NCBI GenBank assembly: GCA_903872875.1 | Contig: CAIQMJ010000230.1 | Coordinates: forward strand, 1 to 13,149 | DNA from: an uncultured Variovorax sp. | GTDB lineage: Bacteria; Pseudomonadota; Gammaproteobacteria; Burkholderiales; Burkholderiaceae_C | Reading direction: 5' to 3' | DNA: 13,149 nt | Shown: in pieces, positions 1 to 7,044 of the stretch | How positions within the stretch are numbered: the stretch's first letter is position 1 | Layout: the number at the start of each line of letters is the position of its first letter | Translations under genes and position numbers: made by a program | The notes under the pieces: model-generated | Told to the model about the DNA's origin: nothing | Seen by the model: the letters and a program-made list of their open reading frames with translations, nothing else | Databases searched by the model: none

Positions 1-342
1 ATGCGGCAGCGCAGCCTGGGCATTGCGCTGTCGTCGCTGGAGGAAATCGAGTCGTGCATGGTCGCCATGACCGACCTGCCGCGGCGCGAGATGGAGGTCT
101 GCGCGCGCATCCTGTACGGGCTCTCGTCGGCCGGCATCGCGCTCGACCTGGTGGTCGGCGAGGAGAGCGTCAAGACCTACCGCCACCGTGCCTACCAGCG
201 CCTGGGCATCGGCAGCGAACGCGAGCTGCTGATCCGCTATCTCGGCCTGTGGAGCCGCTGGCAGCAACAGCTCTTTGAATTGCGGACGCCGTCTGCGCCG
301 CCGGTTGCGTTGCCGGGAAAGCCGCCCGGCCGCACGGGGTAA
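1..342 (+). CDS. LuxR-type transcriptional regulator, C-terminal part (5' end probably outside window)
   Basis: This is the DNA-binding end of a LuxR/FixJ-family regulator. Residues about 25-85 form the helix-turn-helix domain: an L-P-R-R-E-M-E-V opening helix, then GLSSAGIA, EESVKTYRHRAYQRLGI and a closing ERELLIRY, which match the family's four-helix pattern. A short Pro-rich tail follows. Only about 24 residues precede the domain and the frame is open at base 1. The ATG at base 1 is therefore probably an internal Met, and the sensory or ligand-binding N-terminal part probably lies to the left of the window. The DNA-binding domain assignment is firm; the signal and targets are unknown. It is followed on the same strand by an orphan solute-binding protein gene, which could be a target, but nothing in the sequence proves it. 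Confidence 0.8.
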   Translation: MRQRSLGIALSSLEEIESCMVAMTDLPRREMEVCARILYGLSSAGIALDLVVGEESVKTYRHRAYQRLGIGSERELLIRYLGLWSRWQQQLFELRTPSAPPVALPGKPPGRTG

Positions 343-345
343 ACC

Positions 346-367
346 CAGTCCCTCTGCGCAGGGACTG
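346..367 (+). terminator. Strong hairpin after the LuxR-type gene
   Basis: A perfect 8-bp stem, CAGTCCCT pairing with AGGGACTG, encloses a 6-base loop and starts four bases after the regulator's stop codon. A small CGCC/GGCG hairpin with a GTGT loop follows at 369-380. There is no T-run, so this is not a classic intrinsic terminator. Position and stem strength suggest a transcript end or 3'-stabilising structure. Confidence 0.45.
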
Positions 368-467
368 ACGCCGTGTGGCGCCTCCTGTCCACTCGCTTCT
401 GCGTCGAACGGCCGAACCCGAACCGGCCGCGTGCGCAATCCGAATCGAGACACACAAGGAGCCTTCC

Positions 468-1685
468 ATGCGTTCAACCCTCATTGCGCTCGCTGCCGTC
501 GCGAGCCTCGCCGCCTGGCCGGCCTTCGCCCAGAAAGCCTACGGACCCGGCGTGACCGACACCGAGATCAAGCTCGGCCAGACCGTCGCCTACAGCGGCC
601 CCGGCTCGGCCTATTCGATGGTCGGGCGCATGCACGTCGCGTACTACAAGATGCTCAACGAGACCAAGGGCGGCATCAACGGACGCAAGATCAACCTGCT
701 GTCGGAAGACGACGCCTACACGCCGCCGAAGACCGTCGAAGTCACGCGCAAGCTGGTCGAGAACGACCAGGTGCTGGCGATGGTCGCGTCCATGGGCACG
801 CCGTCGCAGACCGCCATCCAGAAGTACATGAACTCGCGCAAGGTGCCGCAACTGCTGTTCTATGCCAGCAGCACCGGACTGCACGACCCGAAGAACAATC
901 CGTGGACCGTGCCCTTCTCGTTCGCGTATGACATCGAAGGCGAGATCTACGGCAAGTACCTGCGCACCGAACGCCCGAACGCGAAGATCGCCGTGCTCTT
1001 CCAGAACGACGATGTCGGCAAGAGCTACCTGCGCGGCCTGAAGCGCGGGCTCGGTGACAAGGCCGGCCAGATCTTGAAGGAAGCGACGCAGGAAGTGTCG
1101 GACCCGACCGTTGATTCGCAGGTGCTGCAATTGCAGGCCACCGGCGCCGACACCTTCGTCGCCTTCACGTCCAACAAGGCCGGCGCGCAGGCCATCCGCA
1201 AGGTCGCGGCCATCGGCTGGAAGCCGTTCTACATCGTGCCGTACGTCGCCAGCTCGATCACCGGCGTGCTCACGCCGGCCGGCCTGGACAACTCGACCGG
1301 ACTGGTGTCGACCTATTGGTTCAAGACGCCATCGGACCCGACCTGGGCCGACGACAAGGCGATGAAGGAATACCTGGCTTACTTCAAGAAGTACCTGCCG
1401 AACGACGATCCGGGCGACACCACGTCGGTCTATACGTACATGGGTGCACAACTGGTCGCGATGGCGCTGGAGCGCTGCGGCGACAACCTCACGCGCGAGA
1501 ACCTGCTCAAGCAGATCCAGGGACTGAAGGATGTCGAGCTGGGCATGCTGCTGCCGGGCAGCAAGGTGTCGTACAGCGCCGATGACTATTACCCGATTCG
1601 GTCGGCACGGCTGGCGCGCTTCGATGGGAAGTCGTGGAAGCCGCTGTCGGAGTTGATCACCGTGAGTCGTGAGAGCGGTAATTGA
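468..1685 (+). CDS. Periplasmic substrate-binding protein, branched-chain amino acid (Liv/Peripla_BP_6) type
   Basis: This is a 405-residue periplasmic binding protein for an ABC importer. The N-terminus is a clear Sec signal peptide with probable cleavage after Ala-Phe-Ala at residue 21. The mature part begins with the family's hallmark (VTDTEIKLGQTVAYSGPGSAY), followed by GGINGRKI and the FQNDDVGKSYLRGLK segment in the second lobe. Length is normal for the family. The start is the ATG at 468, with AAGGA at 456-460; a longer frame back to 375 would bury the signal peptide. No permease or ATPase genes of the Liv type are in the window, so it is an orphan here. Family membership does not give the ligand: such proteins also bind aromatic acids, amides or other small organics. 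A NIPSNAP gene follows after 49 bases and may be co-transcribed. Confidence 0.9.
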   Translation: MRSTLIALAAVASLAAWPAFAQKAYGPGVTDTEIKLGQTVAYSGPGSAYSMVGRMHVAYYKMLNETKGGINGRKINLLSEDDAYTPPKTVEVTRKLVENDQVLAMVASMGTPSQTAIQKYMNSRKVPQLLFYASSTGLHDPKNNPWTVPFSFAYDIEGEIYGKYLRTERPNAKIAVLFQNDDVGKSYLRGLKRGLGDKAGQILKEATQEVSDPTVDSQVLQLQATGADTFVAFTSNKAGAQAIRKVAAIGWKPFYIVPYVASSITGVLTPAGLDNSTGLVSTYWFKTPSDPTWADDKAMKEYLAYFKKYLPNDDPGDTTSVYTYMGAQLVAMALERCGDNLTRENLLKQIQGLKDVELGMLLPGSKVSYSADDYYPIRSARLARFDGKSWKPLSELITVSRESGN

Positions 1686-1734
1686 ATCCAATTGACTAGT
1701 TGAACGAACGAATGCGCAAAGGACCGGACTGGAC

Positions 1735-2430
1735 ATGATCTACGAACTTCGCCTGTACAGCGTGGCGCCCGGGCGCATGCCCGACCTGCATGCGCGCTTC
1801 GAACGGCTGCCGCCGCTGTTCAAGCGCCACGGCGTGCAATGCATCGGGCAGTGGACAGTAACTGCCGGCCCGCGCATGCCGGGGTTCGTGTACTTGATGG
1901 CGTATGCGGACCTGGCCGAACGCGAGGCGCGCTGGGCGCCTTTCTATACCGATCCGGATTGGTTGAGTCTGCGGGCGGAGACCAATGCGGGGTCGGAGAT
2001 GGTCGAGCGGTATGACCTGTGTTTTCTGAAGCCGAATGCGGGTTGGGCGCCGGATCCTTCCGATGCGCAGCGGACCATCGGTGGTGTGCATGAACTGCTG
2101 ATGCACGAGGCCGCGTTGGGGCAGGGGGCTGCGACCAATGCGTTTCTGCGGGATGTGCAGTTGCCGCTGCTGCGTGAGCAGGGTGCGCAGGTGATGCTGG
2201 TGGCGGATATGGCGAGTGGGCCGAGGATGCCGCAGGTGGTCACCATGTTGGGATGGGCGGACGATGCGGCGCGGGAGAAGGGGTGGGCTGCGGTTGAGGC
2301 GGATGCGGGGTGGCGGGCTGCTGTGGCGGCGCAGCGCGACTCGATCGGGTGGCCTGTGTTGGGGCGGACGGATCGGTATGTGTTGAGGGCTACGGAGAGT
2401 TGTTTGCCGAAGGCGGTGTTGGGAGCGTGA
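1735..2430 (+). CDS. NIPSNAP family protein with two similar halves
   Basis: This 231-residue cytoplasmic protein has no signal peptide. It starts with the NIPSNAP pattern MIYELRLYSVAPGRMPD, and the FVYLMAYADLAEREARWAPFYTDPDW segment is typical of this dimeric alpha/beta-barrel family. The second half, from about residue 116, repeats the plan: GPRMP followed by a strand and an A-x-R-E-x-x-W helix occurs in both halves. The protein is probably a tandem fold. Biochemical function is unknown for most bacterial members, although some sit in aromatic or dehalogenation loci. The start is ATG 1735, with AAAGGA at 1718-1723. From roughly base 1960 codon choice becomes rich in TTG, GTG, GGG and CGG compared with the neighbours, suggesting weaker selection for expression. 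Close spacing to the binding-protein gene suggests one transcript. Confidence 0.85.
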   Translation: MIYELRLYSVAPGRMPDLHARFERLPPLFKRHGVQCIGQWTVTAGPRMPGFVYLMAYADLAEREARWAPFYTDPDWLSLRAETNAGSEMVERYDLCFLKPNAGWAPDPSDAQRTIGGVHELLMHEAALGQGAATNAFLRDVQLPLLREQGAQVMLVADMASGPRMPQVVTMLGWADDAAREKGWAAVEADAGWRAAVAAQRDSIGWPVLGRTDRYVLRATESCLPKAVLGA

Positions 2431-2450
2431 TCGGTTTTCAGTCACGACAG

Positions 2451-2464
2451 CAGTACTTGTACTG
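2451..2464. repeat. Perfect inverted repeat after the NIPSNAP gene
   Basis: CAGTAC-TT-GTACTG is a perfect 6+6 dyad 20 bases past the NIPSNAP stop. As RNA it would form five pairs with a CTTG loop. There is no T-run. It could be a weak terminator or a protein-binding dyad upstream of the transporter promoter. Confidence 0.35.
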
Positions 2465-2492
2465 AGTTCAAGACCCTCCGCGGCGCCGTAAG

Positions 2493-2514
2493 CTGTCACA
2501 TAACCGTCATAAAA
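2493..2514 (+). promoter_or_regulatory. Pho box (PhoB binding site) upstream of the ABC importer
   Basis: The sequence CTGTCAC-ATAA-CCGTCAT, followed by a second linker of four A, fits the PhoB direct-repeat consensus (CTGTCAY, AWAW, CTGTCAY, AWAW). The first heptamer matches fully, the second differs at one base, and both linkers match. The 7-4-7-4 phasing is exact. It ends 60 bases before the binding-protein ATG and points the same way. Such boxes normally replace the -35 region of PhoB-activated promoters. A -10 element is not clear; TTCGAT at 2524-2529 is a weak candidate. The block is conspicuously AT-rich against its surroundings. The sequence match is direct; PhoB control is inferred. 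Confidence 0.75.
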
Positions 2515-2529
2515 CTGAAGCAATTCGAT

Positions 2530-2547
2530 CGAGCGCGCATGCGCTCG
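2530..2547 (+). promoter_or_regulatory. Hairpin in the 5' leader of the ABC importer
   Basis: CGAGCGC pairs with GCGCTCG around a GCAT loop, giving a 7-bp GC-rich stem that ends 13 bases before the Shine-Dalgarno sequence. It could stabilise the leader or modulate initiation. No riboswitch family is recognised. Confidence 0.35.
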
Positions 2548-2560
2548 CGCTTCGTGCACG

Positions 2561-2566
2561 AGGAGG
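2561..2566 (+). promoter_or_regulatory. Ribosome binding site that fixes the binding-protein start
   Basis: A consensus AGGAGG lies 8 bases before ATG 2575. It favours this start over the in-frame ATG at 2539, which sits inside the leader hairpin and would add 12 charged residues before the signal peptide. Confidence 0.8.
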
Positions 2567-2574
2567 ACCAAAGA

Positions 2575-3606
2575 ATGAAAACAACATTGCCCGCCACCGC
2601 CGCAACAGCAATCGCACTCGCCGCCACGCTATTCACCGCCAGCGCATCCGCCCAGAGCGTCAACGTCATCTGCTCCGTACAAGCCGAGTGGTGCAACGTG
2701 ATCTCCACCGTGTATGCCCGTACCACCGGCGTGAAGATCAACGTCTCCCTGAAGGGCTCAGGCGAAGCGTTGGCCCAACTCATCGCCGAGAAGGACAACC
2801 CGAAGACCGATGTCTGGTTCGGCGGCACCGGCGATCCGCATCTGCAAGCTGCGGAGCAGGGCCTCACGCTCGAATACAAGTCGCCGACGCTGCCGCAACT
2901 GCACACGTGGGCGCAGCAGCAGGCGAAGCAGTCGGGCTACAAGACCGTCGGCATCTATTCGGGTCCGCTGGGCTTTGGCTACAACCCCGAGTTGCTGGCC
3001 AAGAAGAAACTGCCGGTGCCCAAGACCTGGGCCGACCTGCTGAAGCCCGAATACAAGGGCGATATCCAGGTCGCGAACCCCGCGTCGAGCGGCACCGCCT
3101 ACACCATGATCGCGACGCTGGTGCAGCTCATGGGCGAGGACAAGGCCTTCGACTACCTCAAGGGGCTGCACAAGAACGTGGGCCAATACACGCGTTCGGG
3201 CACCGCGCCCATCAAGGCCGTGGCGCGGGGTGAGACGGCCGTGTCGATCAGCTTTGTGCACGACGGTCCGGGCGAGAAGATGCAGGGCTTTCCGGTCGAG
3301 ACCATCACACCCAGCGACGGCACCGGTGCCGAGATCGGCTCGATGAGCATCATCAAGGGCGCGCGCAATCTGGATGCGGCCAAGAAGTTCTATGAATGGG
3401 CGCTGACCGCGAGCGCGCAGGAACTGGGCGCGGCCAACAAACAGTTCCAGCTGCCGAGCAATGTGAATGCCAAGCTCGATCCGCGCATTCCCAATTTCAA
3501 GAGCATCAAGTTCATCGACTACGACTATGCCAAGTACGGCGCCAGCGCCGAGCGCCGCCGCCTGATTGCGCGCTGGGAGAAAGACGTCAACTCGCTGCCG
3601 CGCTAA
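2575..3606 (+). CDS. AfuA/FbpA-like periplasmic substrate-binding protein; ligand probably a phospho-compound
   Basis: This 343-residue periplasmic protein has a Sec signal peptide cleaved about residue 26 (SASA|QS). The fold family is that of iron, sugar-phosphate and aminoethylphosphonate binding proteins: KTDVWFGG at 78-84, GFGYNPELLAKKK, and the ANPASSGTAYT loop (Ser171, Ser172, Thr174). The adjacent tyrosine pair that binds iron in FbpA is not seen at the expected place. Instead there is His229-Asp230 and Glu253. From memory, AfuA of Actinobacillus pleuropneumoniae, a hexose-6-phosphate binder, uses His205, Asp206 and Glu229, which has the same spacing. Cys33 and Cys40 could form a disulfide after export. 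It is the first gene of an importer operon behind a Pho box. Databases would probably say iron; I prefer sugar phosphate or phosphonate, not proven. Confidence 0.85.
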   Translation: MKTTLPATAATAIALAATLFTASASAQSVNVICSVQAEWCNVISTVYARTTGVKINVSLKGSGEALAQLIAEKDNPKTDVWFGGTGDPHLQAAEQGLTLEYKSPTLPQLHTWAQQQAKQSGYKTVGIYSGPLGFGYNPELLAKKKLPVPKTWADLLKPEYKGDIQVANPASSGTAYTMIATLVQLMGEDKAFDYLKGLHKNVGQYTRSGTAPIKAVARGETAVSISFVHDGPGEKMQGFPVETITPSDGTGAEIGSMSIIKGARNLDAAKKFYEWALTASAQELGAANKQFQLPSNVNAKLDPRIPNFKSIKFIDYDYAKYGASAERRRLIARWEKDVNSLPR

Positions 3607-5874
3607 GTGGACGCCAGCGCCAGCATCGCGGTGCCGGTCAATCCGGCATCGATCGCCGCCATGCGGCGTTCGCAGCGGTGGATCCAGATCTGGGTCGGAC
3701 TCGGTTTCATCGCCTATCTGTTCCTGCCTTGGTATGCGATCCAGGACGCGACCTGGTACGAGGCCATTCCGCAAGTCTTCAGTCAGGGCGAAGGCGCGAA
3801 CGGGTTGATGCAGGCGGTCACGCAGGGCCGGGTCTGGCTGCTGGTCGGACTTGCCGGACTGCTGTCTTGCGCGGTCGGCGGATTGCTGCCGGCAGGGCGG
3901 GCGCAAGGGCGCTGGCTGCTCGCAGGCGGCGCAATCGGCTTCATCGGACTGTCCGTTGCGGGATTCGCCATCGGCGCGAAGGGTTGGAGCTTCGCTGCGC
4001 TCAATGCGCAGTTCGGCGAGCTGGCCGTCAATCAATTCGGCATGGGTGCCGGGGGCTTCATCGCGCTGGCGGCGCTGGTCTTGCTGGCCGCTTTCGGTGT
4101 CGCGCGGCTCGGCTTCTTCAAGGGCGATCTGTTCGTGTCGGCGGCCGTTGCGGGCTGCGGCGTGCTGATGGCGCTGTTCATTGCCTATCCGGTGAGCAAG
4201 GCCTTGTCGGGCGCCTTTTTCGATGAGGACGCGCACTGGTCGATTGGCGCATTCATCGAGCGCGTATTCACCGAGCGCATCTGGGGCCTGGGTTGTTTGA
4301 GCGGCGGCGTGCGCTGCGGCGTCGCGTGGAACACGCTTCTGCTCGCGCTGCTGACCGCCGCCGGCACGACATTCCTCGGCACGCTGATGGCGCTCATGGC
4401 CGAGCGCGGCAGCCGGCGCGGCCAGGGCCTGCTGCGCGTGCTGGCGCTGCTGCCCATCATCACGCCGCCCTTCGTCGTGGGGTTGGGCCTGATTCTTCTG
4501 TTCGGCCGCGCGGGCGTCGTCAATCAGGTGCTCGAGAGCGTGTTCGGCATCGAGCCTACACGCTGGTTCTATGGCATGCCGGGCGTGCTGGTGGCGCAGT
4601 TGTTCGCCTTCACGCCGATCGCCTTCATGATCATGCGGGGCGTGGTACAGGGCATTGCGCCGAGCCTCGAAGAAGCGGCGCAGATGCTGCGCGCGGACCG
4701 CCGCAGCGCCTTCTTCACCGTCACGCTGCCATTGCTCAAGCCGGGACTGGCCAATGCGTTCCTTGTCGGCTTCATCGAAAGCATGGCGGACTTCGGCAAT
4801 CCGGTCGTGGTGGGCGGGCAGTTCTCGGTGCTGTCGACCGACATCTTCTTCGCCATCGTCGGCGCGCAATACGACCAGGGCCGTGCGGCCTCGCTGGCGT
4901 GGGTGTTGACGATGTTTGCGCTGGGCGTGTTCGCGTTGCAGCGCTTTGTGCTCGGCAAGAAGAATTACACGACGGTCAGTGGCAAGGGCGATGCCGGCAT
5001 TGCGATGCCGTTGCCCGACGGCGTGCGCCGGACCATCTACTGCATTGCATTGCCATGGGTCGGGTTCACGGCCGTGGTCTACCTGTTCGCGTTCGCAGGC
5101 GGCTTCGTGCAGACCTGGGGGCGCGACTACACCCCGACGCTGAACCACTTCAAGACGGCCTTCGCGCTGGAGTGGGGCCAGTTCGGGCTGGTGTGGGCGG
5201 GCACTGCGTGGAACTCGCTGTTCACGACCGTGAAGCTGGCCGGCATTTCCGCGCCGATCACCGCAGCGCTCGGCTTGCTGATCGCGTGGCTGCTCGCGCG
5301 CAATGAGTTCAAGGGCCGGGGGCTGTTCGAGTTCGGCGCGCTGCTGGCCTTTGCGATACCGGGCACGGTGCTCGGCGTGAGCTACATCCTGGCCTTCAAC
5401 GTGCCGCCGCTGGAGTTGACGGGCACCGGACTCATCATCGTGCTGTGCTTCATGTTTCGCAATCTGCCGGTGGGTGTGCGCGCGGGCACTGCCGCATTCA
5501 AGCAGCTCGACCGATCGCTCGACGAGGCGTCGATGATGCTGCGTGCGTCCACGTCGCAGACGCTGTTCAAGGTAGTGCTGCCGCTGCTGAAGCCGGCGCT
5601 GGTGGCCGCCCTGGTCTACAGCTTCGTGCGCGCGATGACCACGGTGAGCGCGGTGATCTTTCTGGTGACGGCCGAGAACGAACTGGCTACCACCTACATC
5701 ATCGGCCGCGTGGGCAATGGCGACTACGGCATTGCACTGGCCTATTGCACGGTGCTGATGATCCTGATGTCGCTGGCCATCGGACTCGTGCAAGCGGTGG
5801 TGGGGGAGCGCAAGCTCGGGCGGCGCAAGGTGGGCACGCCCGTGGCGGCCGCACCAGTGGCACCAGTGACCTGA
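3607..5874 (+). CDS. Fused ABC importer permease (AfuB/FbpB type, two BPD domains)
   Basis: This 755-residue inner-membrane protein supplies both halves of the channel in one chain. Residues about 24-195 hold some five membrane segments outside the usual permease domain. The first permease domain spans about 240-450 with its ATPase-coupling EAA loop at 354-379 (SLEEAAQMLRADRR, ending TLPLLKP). The second spans about 535-735 with the loop at 637-663 (SLDEASMMLRASTS, ending VLPLLKP). In both loops the usual Gly after EAA-x3 is Arg. The length suits AfuB-type permeases rather than the shorter FbpB or PhnU types. The start is uncertain: GTG 3607 directly follows the upstream TAA with no good ribosome site, and GTG 3631 or ATG 3661 are alternatives. 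Translation is probably coupled to the binding-protein gene. The C-terminal tail is Ala/Pro/Val-rich. Confidence 0.88.
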   Translation: MDASASIAVPVNPASIAAMRRSQRWIQIWVGLGFIAYLFLPWYAIQDATWYEAIPQVFSQGEGANGLMQAVTQGRVWLLVGLAGLLSCAVGGLLPAGRAQGRWLLAGGAIGFIGLSVAGFAIGAKGWSFAALNAQFGELAVNQFGMGAGGFIALAALVLLAAFGVARLGFFKGDLFVSAAVAGCGVLMALFIAYPVSKALSGAFFDEDAHWSIGAFIERVFTERIWGLGCLSGGVRCGVAWNTLLLALLTAAGTTFLGTLMALMAERGSRRGQGLLRVLALLPIITPPFVVGLGLILLFGRAGVVNQVLESVFGIEPTRWFYGMPGVLVAQLFAFTPIAFMIMRGVVQGIAPSLEEAAQMLRADRRSAFFTVTLPLLKPGLANAFLVGFIESMADFGNPVVVGGQFSVLSTDIFFAIVGAQYDQGRAASLAWVLTMFALGVFALQRFVLGKKNYTTVSGKGDAGIAMPLPDGVRRTIYCIALPWVGFTAVVYLFAFAGGFVQTWGRDYTPTLNHFKTAFALEWGQFGLVWAGTAWNSLFTTVKLAGISAPITAALGLLIAWLLARNEFKGRGLFEFGALLAFAIPGTVLGVSYILAFNVPPLELTGTGLIIVLCFMFRNLPVGVRAGTAAFKQLDRSLDEASMMLRASTSQTLFKVVLPLLKPALVAALVYSFVRAMTTVSAVIFLVTAENELATTYIIGRVGNGDYGIALAYCTVLMILMSLAIGLVQAVVGERKLGRRKVGTPVAAAPVAPVT

Positions 5875-5889
5875 CGGGGAGATGACGCA

Positions 5890-6972
5890 ATGAGCGCAAT
5901 CAAATCAATGAGCAGTGGCATCGAGTTCCGCAACATTGCCAAGCGCTATGGCGACGACAAGAACGCGCCGTTGGCGGTCAAGGGCATCAGCTTCGAGGTG
6001 CCGCTGGGCACGCTCACCACCATCCTCGGGCCGTCGGGCTGCGGCAAGACGACCACGCTGCGCATGATCGCGGGGCTCGAGTCGCCCACGTCGGGCTCGA
6101 TCTTCATGGGCGGGCGCGACGTGACGACATTGGGTCCGGCCGAGCGCAACGTGAGCATGATGTTCCAGAGCTACGCGTTGTTCCCGCACATGAATGTGAT
6201 CGAGAACGTGGGCTACGGCCTGCGCATGAGCGGCGTGAAGAAGAGCGAGGCCACGGCGCGTGCGCGCGAGGCGCTGCGCAGCGTCGGGCTTGTCGGCTTC
6301 GACGAGCGGTTGCCCAGCGAGCTGTCCGGCGGCCAGCAGCAGCGGGTGGCGCTGGCGCGCGCGCTGGTGCTGGAGCCGGCGGTGCTGCTCTTCGACGAGC
6401 CGCTGTCCAACCTCGACGCACGCCTGCGGCGCGAGATGCGCGAAGAGATCCGTGCGCTGCAACAGCGCCTGAACCTCACCGTGGCGTACGTCACGCACGA
6501 CCAGAGCGAAGCGCTGGCCGTGAGCGACCAGATCATCGTCATGGACCACGGCGTGATCGCACAGCGCGGCACGCCCGAGCAGCTCTACAGCCGGCCCGAA
6601 AGCGAATTCGTCGCGGGCTTCATGGGCGAGGCGATGGTGTTTCCTGGGGTGGCGCAACAGGATGGGTCTGTCGTGCTTGGCTCGCTGCTGCTGCAGCCGC
6701 GCCATCCGGCGGCGCCCGGCCCGGTGAAAGTCGCCGTGCGACCGGAGGCGTGGGAGATCGGTGCTGCGCACGGAATGCCGGCCACGCTGCGCAAGGCGGC
6801 CTATCTCGGCAGCTTCTACGAATACGGTTTCGACACGGCGCTGGGGCCGGTCTTCGTGGTGTCGACCGACCTGTCGCAGCCGCTGGCGGCGGGCGCGCAG
6901 ACGACGTTGTCGCTGGGGGCGCAGGGTGTGTCGGTCGTGCCTGCTGTGTCTGCCGCCTCCAGCACGCCATAA
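5890..6972 (+). CDS. ABC importer ATP-binding protein (AfuC/FbpC/PotA type)
   Basis: This 360-residue cytoplasmic ATPase powers the upstream permease. All motifs are intact: Walker A GPSGCGKTT at 47-55, Q-loop Gln93 in MMFQSYALFPH, signature LSGGQQQR at 145-152, Walker B VLLFDEP at 165-171, D-loop SNLDARL, and switch His203 in YVTHDQSEA. A TOBE-type regulatory region follows from about residue 240, with VAVRPE at 281-286. This is the layout of iron, polyamine, sugar-phosphate and phosphonate ATPases, so it does not identify the substrate. The start at ATG 5890 follows GGGGAG at 5876-5881; ATG 5908 is a less likely alternative. It lies 15 bases after the permease, clearly in the same operon, and is the last gene before a convergent LysR gene. 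Confidence 0.9.
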   Translation: MSAIKSMSSGIEFRNIAKRYGDDKNAPLAVKGISFEVPLGTLTTILGPSGCGKTTTLRMIAGLESPTSGSIFMGGRDVTTLGPAERNVSMMFQSYALFPHMNVIENVGYGLRMSGVKKSEATARAREALRSVGLVGFDERLPSELSGGQQQRVALARALVLEPAVLLFDEPLSNLDARLRREMREEIRALQQRLNLTVAYVTHDQSEALAVSDQIIVMDHGVIAQRGTPEQLYSRPESEFVAGFMGEAMVFPGVAQQDGSVVLGSLLLQPRHPAAPGPVKVAVRPEAWEIGAAHGMPATLRKAAYLGSFYEYGFDTALGPVFVVSTDLSQPLAAGAQTTLSLGAQGVSVVPAVSAASSTP

Positions 6973-7028
6973 GCGTCACTCCGGTGCGGCCCGCGCGTCG
7001 CTGCAACTTTCGAAGCGGATCGACGCAC

Positions 7029-7044
7029 GATCGATCGGTCGATC
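7029..7044. terminator. Hairpin between convergent genes
   Basis: GATCGA-TCGG-TCGATC is a perfect 6-bp stem with a four-base loop that overlaps the LysR stop codon in the gap between the ATPase gene and the convergent LysR gene. On the + strand it is followed by AGTTCTT, only weakly T-rich. It may act as a modest terminator for either strand. Confidence 0.3.

Noticed and set aside
474..1736. Open frame of about 420 codons on the - strand opposite the Liv-type binding protein
   Set aside because: The translation is Arg/Val/Leu/His-rich without domains, and the + strand protein has a signal peptide and a full family pattern.
2758..5793. Open frame of about 1,000 codons on the - strand opposite the transporter genes
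   Set aside because: Its product is Arg/His/Gln/Ala-rich with no fold-like pattern, as expected of the antisense of GC-rich genes. The + strand genes have clear domains throughout.
2575..6972. Simple assignment as an FbpABC iron(III) importer
   Set aside because: Homology alone would give this name, but the iron tyrosine pair is not visible and a Pho box is present. I kept the family name and left the ligand open.
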